A stretch of DNA of 64,000 nt from Apodemus sylvaticus (lineage: Eukaryota > Chordata > Mammalia > Rodentia > Muridae): the NCBI RefSeq assembly GCF_947179515.1, contig NC_067495.1:91115423-91179422 (forward strand). The letters are read 5' to 3'. Of the stretch, positions 57,831-64,000 are shown in pieces. The stretch's first letter is position 1; each line of letters begins with the position of its first letter. A program made the position numbers and the translations under genes. Below the pieces are notes generated by a model. It was given only the letters and a program-made list of their open reading frames with translations. It did not search any database and was not told the origin of the DNA.

Positions 57831-58374
57831 GCTATCTCAGCCAGGAGATCCTGCCTACAACTGCTACGCTGCTGCACCCCCGCCATCGTTTCTGCTATGC
57901 CACCTGAGTCTAATGGGCTTCATCACCTGAGACACAGCACTACGGCTTGCCACGTGTGTTGCCTCTGGGCCAGTAGATCAAACAGTTCCACGTTCCCAGC
58001 TATCGGATTGCACATCTTTAGCTAACAGGCAACAGCTTAATCAGTAAGATGCTTCGGTTGACTGGAGGGAATCTTAACTGCAGAAGGGATCTGGCCAACC
58101 TTTTCTGGAGCTAAGATTTGTCTCTCCAGCTAACACTCGTGATAGGACACTCAACCCTTGGGTGTACCCTAATCCGGAAGTGACCATGAAACCCCCACAT
58201 TGGCTTACAGCTGCAGATGACAAAGTCCTGGATCAGGCAGGGCTCTTCTTCTGGTGTGAACACCCCAGCTCCTAAAGGCCCTCGAAATGGCCTGGGCTCT
58301 TTAGCTTAGCTGCATTTTTGTTGTTACTTTTTCAGGACGCTGGATTTGTAGCCAACAACATTCCCACCCACCTG
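57831..58374 (+). other. ERV leader between LTR and gag
   Basis: About 540 bp with no long frame. A donor-like CAG/GTAACC lies just upstream at 57770-57776. An acceptor-like pyrimidine run with TTTTTCAG ends at 58335, 40 bases before the gag start. A packaging signal would be expected here but cannot be recognised by eye. Confidence 0.5.
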
Positions 58375-59971
58375 ATGGGTAATAGAGTGTCTTTGTTGGT
58401 ACCTCCAGGCACCCCACTGGGATGTCTTCTGGAAAATCTCAAGTCTCTGAAACTAACGCACAATTTGAGGCAGTCAAAACTAATAAACCTCTGTAATAAG
58501 GTCTGGACTCAATATAAGTTAGACAATAATTCCAAATGGCAACCTAATGGCACCCTAGATCCAATTGTTTTAAGGGATCTTAATACATACAGTCAGCAAT
58601 CCAGTAAATGGGACCAAGTTCTATATGTTCAGGCCTTTATCTATCTCCGGTCTAAGCCTTCTCTTTGCACTGCCTGCTCTCCATCTCAGCTTCTCCTAGC
58701 CAAGAAACCTACCCTCCACTAGATGGCGCTACTTTTGATCCCACTGACAAGCCACCACCCACTTGCCACAGACATATTGAGACTGCAAAATCCCAAACTG
58801 CAGCCTCAGTCTCTCCTTCTCACCAGGTCTTGGAGTCTACCAACCCGACCTCCCCAGATGCCTCCTCTCCCTCTGTGCCAGCTAAAGGCCACCACAGACG
58901 CCCTGAACTGGCGCCAACCTTTACCCCTCCGATTATGAGTTCTAAGGCTACAGCCAAACCCTCAAGTTCTCCTCTGAGGACACCTGACCCAGCGCCAGTC
59001 CTTCCTCTGAGGGAAGTGGCTGGAATTGATGGTCTGGTTAGAGTACATGTTCCTTTCTCGTTGAGCAACTTTCTCAAATAGAAAATAGACTAGGTTTTTA
59101 TACTTCTAACTCCTCTAACTTTATTAAAGAGTTTCAGTACATTACTCAATCTTGCAACTTGACATTCTATGATATTCATATGATTCTTACTAACAATTTA
59201 CTTCCTGATGAATGCAGGCAAGTTTGGGAAGAGGCAAAAATGCATGCATACAAAATTCACCAGACAGACAGAAGCTATCCAATTGGATCTGAGACAGTGC
59301 CTGACCAGGACCCTCAATGGAATTACAATTCCACAGCTGGTATTTTATCCAGAGACAGGTTTGTTACATGCCTTCTAGCTGGTCTCAGAAAGGCAGCTTT
59401 AAAGCCAATAAATTTTGAAAAACTCAAGAGGTTGTCCAGGACAGACAGGAAAATCCATCTCAGTTTTTAGAACGCCTCATGAAGGCTTTGTTATATATAA
59501 TACACTAATCTAGATCCCGAAAATCCGGAAGGTAAGCAACTTTTAATGACTTATTTCTTTTCCCAAAGCTACCCCGACATAACAGCTAAACTTAGGTGCT
59601 TGGAGAGAGGACCCCTAACTCCACAGGCAGAAGTCTTGGCGCTGGCCTTCAAGGTATACCATGAGAGAGATGAAAAAGGCCAAAAACAAAAGTACCACAT
59701 GCTAGCAAAAGCTGTCTGACCAGCTCCAGCTACCACCCCGGGTCTCTGTCCTTCCAAGGCTCAGGTACCACCAGCTCCCTGCTATAGATGTGGTCAACTA
59801 GGTCATTGGGCAAAGACTTGCCCCACCCCCTGCAAGCCAAGGGGACCATGTCCTAGGTGTCATTGTGAGGGACACTGGGCCATCGATTGCCCTCATGCCA
59901 CGCAGAACAGAGGGTCATCCCGTCCAGAAACCCCTCCAACTGACCTCCTAGGCTTGGCTATGGACGAATGA
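58375..59971 (+). pseudogene. gag: ERV gag (matrix, proline-rich region, capsid, nucleocapsid), disrupted
   Basis: Gag would form the virion core. The start at 58375 encodes MGN, with Gly2 suitable for myristoylation, and TPLGCLLENLKSL follows in a gammaretroviral-type matrix. The matrix frame stops at 58720-58722. A proline/serine-rich p12-like segment continues in another frame (58690-59010). Capsid starts near PVLPLREVAG and shifts frame at about 59075. The major homology region sits at 59431-59490 in a third frame, after a shift near 59425; another shift near 59495 returns to the nucleocapsid frame. An extra stop is at 59717-59719. Two CCHC zinc knuckles are intact: CYRCGQLGHWAKTC (59780-59821) and CPRCHCEGHWAIDC (59849-59890). 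The frame ends in TGA at 59969-59971. The total of about 530 codons fits the family. Confidence 0.88.
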
Positions 59972-62900
59972 AGGGGCTGGAGCTCCCTCGACCCGACCTC
60001 ACCCATCACCAGCAGAGAGCCCCGGGTAACTATCGTGGTATGTGGGAGGCCCATCTCTTTCCTTTTGGATACCAGGGCCACTTACTCAGTCCTGGTGGAG
60101 TTCTGGGGTTCCACTTCACCCTTGCGTCTTCCCATAGTCGGGATAGGAGGACAGCCTTACCTTCCTCATCAGACCCCACCACTTAGCTGCACTTTTAGAA
60201 ATATACCTTTCACCCATTCCTTTTTGGTAGTGCTAATTTCTCCCATTCCCTTATTAGGAAGGGATCTTTTTGTTAAGTTGGGGGCTTCAATTTCTTTTGC
60301 TCCCCCCACTCGCCTGAACCTAAGCTCACCAGCAGTTCCCCCACTTCTCCTTCTAGCCAGTCAACCTACTAACACTAACATGTTATTTCCTCTACCAGCT
60401 TCTCAGGTGGACCCGGAGTTTGGGACGTCCAGAACCTCTCTGTTGCTTAGACATCATTCTCCTGTTGCCATCCAGTTACTGGACCCTACCAGGTACATCA
60501 CCCAAGCTCAATACCCCCTCACTCTCCAGAGCCTCAGGGGACTTAAGCCTATCATTTCTGACCTCTTAAGGAAAAAGCTTCTTCGTCCCACTTCTTCTCC
60601 TTTCAACACCCCTATACTAGCAGTTAAAAAACCTAATGGTACCTACCGCCTGGTTCAAGACCTCAGGTGCATTAATGCTGCAGTAGTTCCTTTCCATCCT
60701 GTCGTAGCTAATCCCTATACACTCCTTTCTACTATCCCCTCAGGAACTTCTCATTTCTCAGTCCTAGATCTAAAGGAAACATTTTCTTCTATCCCTCTTG
60801 ATACCCAGTCACATAACATATTTGCCTTTACCTGGACGGATCCTGACACCCACTTTTCTACCCAACTTACCTGGACTGTTTTACCTCAGGGATTTTGAGA
60901 CAGCCCACACCTATTTGGCCAGGCTCTAGCTTCTGACTTACTTTCTTTATCTCTCCCTAGATCTAAAATTCTTCTTTATGTAGATGACGTTATTGTCTGT
61001 AGCCCATCTTTAGAGATTAGCCAAGCAGATACCTCTGCTCTTCTAAATTTCCTTTCCAGTCGAGGCTACAGGGTCTCACCTTCTAAAGTTCAACTGTCCA
61101 CTCCTCAGGTTATCTATTTGGGATTAACAATTACCCCAACCCACAAGGCTATTACCTTAGGTAGAAAGAATCTGATTCAGTCTTTAACTGTTCCTTCTAC
61201 AAAAGAAGAGATTTTATCATTCCTAGGAATGGCTAGCTTTTTACATTCCTGGGTTCCTTCCTTTTCCCTCCTTTCTCGACCCTTATATGAGGCAGTGTTA
61301 GGCCCCACCTACGAACCTCTTCTCAAATCTGTTGCCAAGCCCTTTCAGAGGCTCCAACAGTCTCTCCTTAAAGCCCCAGCCTTACATCTCCCTGACCTGA
61401 CTCGCCCTTTTGCCCTCTATGTAACTGAAAAGGAGGGATTTGTCCTTGGCGTCTTAGGTCATCAACTGAGACCTTCCTTTGCACCTGTAGCATACCTGTC
61501 AAAAAGGACTAGATTTAACCAACCAGGGATGGGCACCTTGTATTTGTGCCTTAGCAGCTGCTGAATTCCTTATTCGAGAATCAAAGAAACTAACCTTGGG
61601 GTCTCCTATAACTGTGCTCTCTTCTCATAACCTGTCACATCTCCTAACTTACAAAGGCTTGCAGACTCTACCTCCCTCCAGAGTTCTTTCTCTCCAGGTA
61701 GCACTAATAGAGGATTCCATGCTCACCTTCCAATCATGTCCTCCTCTTGATATTTCTATTCTTCTTCCCCGACCTAATACTAACCACTCATTCCTGCACT
61801 GAGACTTTAGAGCAACTATTACCTCATCCCTCACACATACAGGAGGGCACATTTCCTCAAGCCATTTATACCTGGTACACAGATGGAAGCTCCTTTCTAT
61901 ATGAAGGGACTAGAAAAGCTGGCTATGCCATAGTGTCAGACACCGAGGTGGTAGAGGCACAGGCCCTTCCTGTACACACCACTAATCAACAGGCTGAGCT
62001 GATAGTTCTCACTCGTGCCTTTCAACTGGCACAGGGACAATCCCTCAATGTCTATACAGATTCCAAATATGCTTTCCATATCCTCCTGTCCCACGCTACT
62101 ATCTGGAAAGAGTGTGGGTTACTTACCACAACAGGAGGATCAGTAACTAATGCAAACCATATTTTAGCGTTGCTAAAGGCCTCTCATCTCCCCACAGCTA
62201 TTAGGATTGTCCATTGCAGATCCCACCAGACAGATGACTCTATCGTATCTAAGGGAAACAACCAAGCTGATGAGGCAGCTAGAGCTGTGGCCCTTAGAGG
62301 GCTAAACTCATCTCACCTTCCCCAGGACATCCTTACACTACAACCCACATCTCTACCTCCACCCCCTGACACTCACCAAACTCTATCCTATCTTTACCAA
62401 CTCTTTCATCCTAACAGCCTAGTGTTATCTTCTATTGTTAAGGCCCACTTACAGCCTGCTCCTGAAGACTTAAATTTCTTAAAATCTATCACTGCTTCTT
62501 GTAAAATCTGTCAAATATCAGATTCCAACTCAAGAGGTATCATAGTACCCCTTTACCTACCTATCAGGCTAGAGGTTCCCTTCCTGGAACTGACTGGCAA
62601 CTTGACTTTACCCATATGCCTACAGTCAAGCGTTCCAAGTACCTCCTGGTCTTGGTGGACACCTTCTCGGGGTGGGTAGAAGCCTTTTCTACCACTAACA
62701 AAAGGGCGCGGACAGTCTCTGATTTCCTCCTCCGAGAGATCATCCCCCAATTTGGCGTTCCAGCCTCCCTTCAGTCAGACAATGGTCCTGAATTTACTTC
62801 CCAGATCTCTCAGAGTCTATCTAAGGCCTTAAACATCCCTTGGCATTTTCACATTCCCTACCATCCTCAATCTTCAGGTAAGGTAGAAAGAACTAATCAC

Positions 62901-63482
62901 TCTTTAAAAACTACTCTTGCCAAGCTGTCACAGGAACTTCACCTTGACTGGGTAAAACTCCTACCTCTGGCTCTTTTCAGACTACGAGCTCTCCCCAAGC
63001 GACCTCTTCTTATCTCACCCTTTGAACTTATGCATGGACGTCCAGTTTTAACTCCTGGTCTCTCACCTAAATGCTCTCCCCTCCCAGACCACCTACTCAC
63101 CCCATTGCTTTGCCACTTTCACTCTCTCCTATGGGACTCTGTTGACCACCATTTACCGCGGCCACAGACTGTCTCCTGTCCACTACCTGTCAACATTGGA
63201 GACCAAGTCCTCTTATCCCCTCCAGATCATCGGCCCTTACCCCTCTCTACCAAATGGCAGGGCCCTTTTAAGGTGATTCTCGTGACCCCTACAGCTGCTA
63301 AACTCAAAGGGTTTCCTCATTTGGTCCATCTATCTCACCTTAAACCTTTCATCCCTCCACCTAAAGATAACTCTTCTTCATACACGTCAACCCTAACAGG
63401 ACTGTGCTTTATGAAGCTCTGGAGGACATCGAGACCATCCACCTTGTCCCCAATTCCAGAACATGAGACTCCACTCCAGTAG
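59972..63482 (+). pseudogene. pol: ERV pro-pol (protease, RT, RNase H, integrase), disrupted
   Basis: Continues in the gag frame after TGA, the arrangement used for stop-codon readthrough in gammaretroviruses. Protease: the active-site motif at 60068-60079 reads DTRA, where aspartic proteases need DTG. RT: about 60450-61100, with LPQGF, a stop at 60896-60898, then YVDD at 60977-60988 in the same frame. A shift near 61540 and another near 61780 lead into RNase H (YTDGSS at 61876, YTDSKYAF at 62053, catalytic Asp codons 61882 and 62059). Integrase: a zinc-binding segment at 62390-62515, a shift near 62545, then Asp 62604, Asp 62778 and Glu 62886, spacing D,D(35)E. The last ORF (62616-63482, 288 codons) is clean. 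About 1,170 codons overall, a normal pol length. It overlaps env by 20 bases. Confidence 0.92.
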
Positions 63483-64000
63483 CCAAGCTCCACCTCATTA
63501 CATTAGACATGGGTTTCTTGTCCTACCCCTGCTGTTCTTCATTTCCATCCAGGGCAGTCCTTACATCTGGAGATTCGAGGTTCAAGAAACCCCCACAGAC
63601 AACAAACAGTCTTTCCAAATAGGGTCAGGAAACTGTTCCATAGCCAGATGCCAAGAACCAATCCAAATTGCAATCATCCCTGTATCTGTTATCCCATCTA
63701 AGTATTATGATCTCTATACTTGCTTTCTCTTTGACCAGACAGAAGATTATTGTAAAAAAATGGCCAAATAAGGGGGCTGCCCATATTGGTCTTGTCAGAT
63801 ACATATGCTAGGATCACAGGTCAATCATTTCTTCCATCAACACCGCAAGACACTTTTCTTCTACATACAAGACCGATTCCAGCAGATCGATTCTTTGGCA
63901 GCTGTGGTGCTTCAGAACCAACGGGGCCTAGATGTCCTGACAGCTAAAGAAGGTGGTCTTTGCCTGTTCCTCCAAGAATACTGTTTCTATGTCAACCAAT
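63463..64000 (+). pseudogene. env: ERV env, internally deleted, runs off the window
   Basis: The ATG at 63463 overlaps the pol end in another frame, as usual. A hydrophobic signal-like stretch (LVLPLLFFISIQG) leads into a surface-subunit N-terminus with cysteines. A stop lies at 63769-63771, after which the same frame continues CPYWSC. By about 63865 it has jumped to transmembrane-subunit ectodomain text (DSLAAVVLQNQRGLD), the conserved heptad/immunosuppressive-like region. The family's CX6CC motif is seen as C at 63961 and C at 63982 followed by Phe, so the last Cys is missing. Most of the surface subunit, the cleavage site and the fusion peptide are absent. It cannot encode a functional envelope as it stands. 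Confidence 0.85.

Overview
This window reads as rodent genomic DNA, most likely rat. It is dense in rodent-lineage SINEs (B1, B3/B2-like, ID-like, B4 fusions) and L1 elements. Several of the L1 3' ends carry the 3' UTR wording I associate with rat L1. This assignment comes from recognition by eye; no database search was run. I see no intact host gene, tRNA, rRNA or CRISPR array. Nearly all long open frames are parts of transposons, simple repeats or pseudogenes.

Layout. 0-10 kb is mostly unassigned single-copy-looking sequence with a hAT-like element, old SINEs, one degenerate LTR and simple repeats. 10-19 kb holds minus-strand L1 remnants (ancient ORF2 and long Lx-type 3' UTRs), a degenerate tandem-repeat tract and an LTR. 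19-22 kb holds an LTR nested in a B4 SINE, a 323-bp minus-strand LTR and a short L1 insertion with a target-site duplication. 23.6-29.5 kb is an old plus-strand L1, split by a younger L1 3' end and by an Rpl26 processed pseudogene. 30.7-31.9 kb is a (GATA)n block of about 1.1 kb with higher-order structure. 32.8-36.7 kb is a mosaic of ancient L1. 37-54 kb holds LTRs (one with an internal region and a Leu-type primer site), SINEs, an L1 that seems to carry a short 3' transduction, and L1 pieces in both orientations. 55.4-57.0 kb has an L1 3' UTR, a minus-strand LTR and an hnRNP A3-like pseudogene fragment.

From 57.1 kb to the right edge lies the main feature, a defective class I (gammaretrovirus-like) endogenous retrovirus on the plus strand. 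It comprises an env remnant, an LTR with TATA box and AATAAA, a leader, gag (matrix, proline-rich region, capsid, two CCHC knuckles), an in-frame UGA, pro-pol (protease, reverse transcriptase with YVDD, RNase H, integrase with D,D(35)E) and an internally deleted env that runs off the window. Gag length (about 530 codons) and pol length (about 1,170 codons) fit a gammaretrovirus, but frameshifts and stops break every gene. The env fragment upstream of the LTR covers a part of Env that the downstream copy lacks. That suggests two related proviruses sharing an LTR, or a rearranged locus.

The history is one of layered insertion: ancient L1, then rodent L1 and MaLR-type LTRs, SINEs, retropseudogenes and the ERV. 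The clearest points for follow-up are the ERV architecture, the LTR regulatory palindromes, the structured GATA block, the nested L1/Rpl26 locus and the L1 3' transduction.
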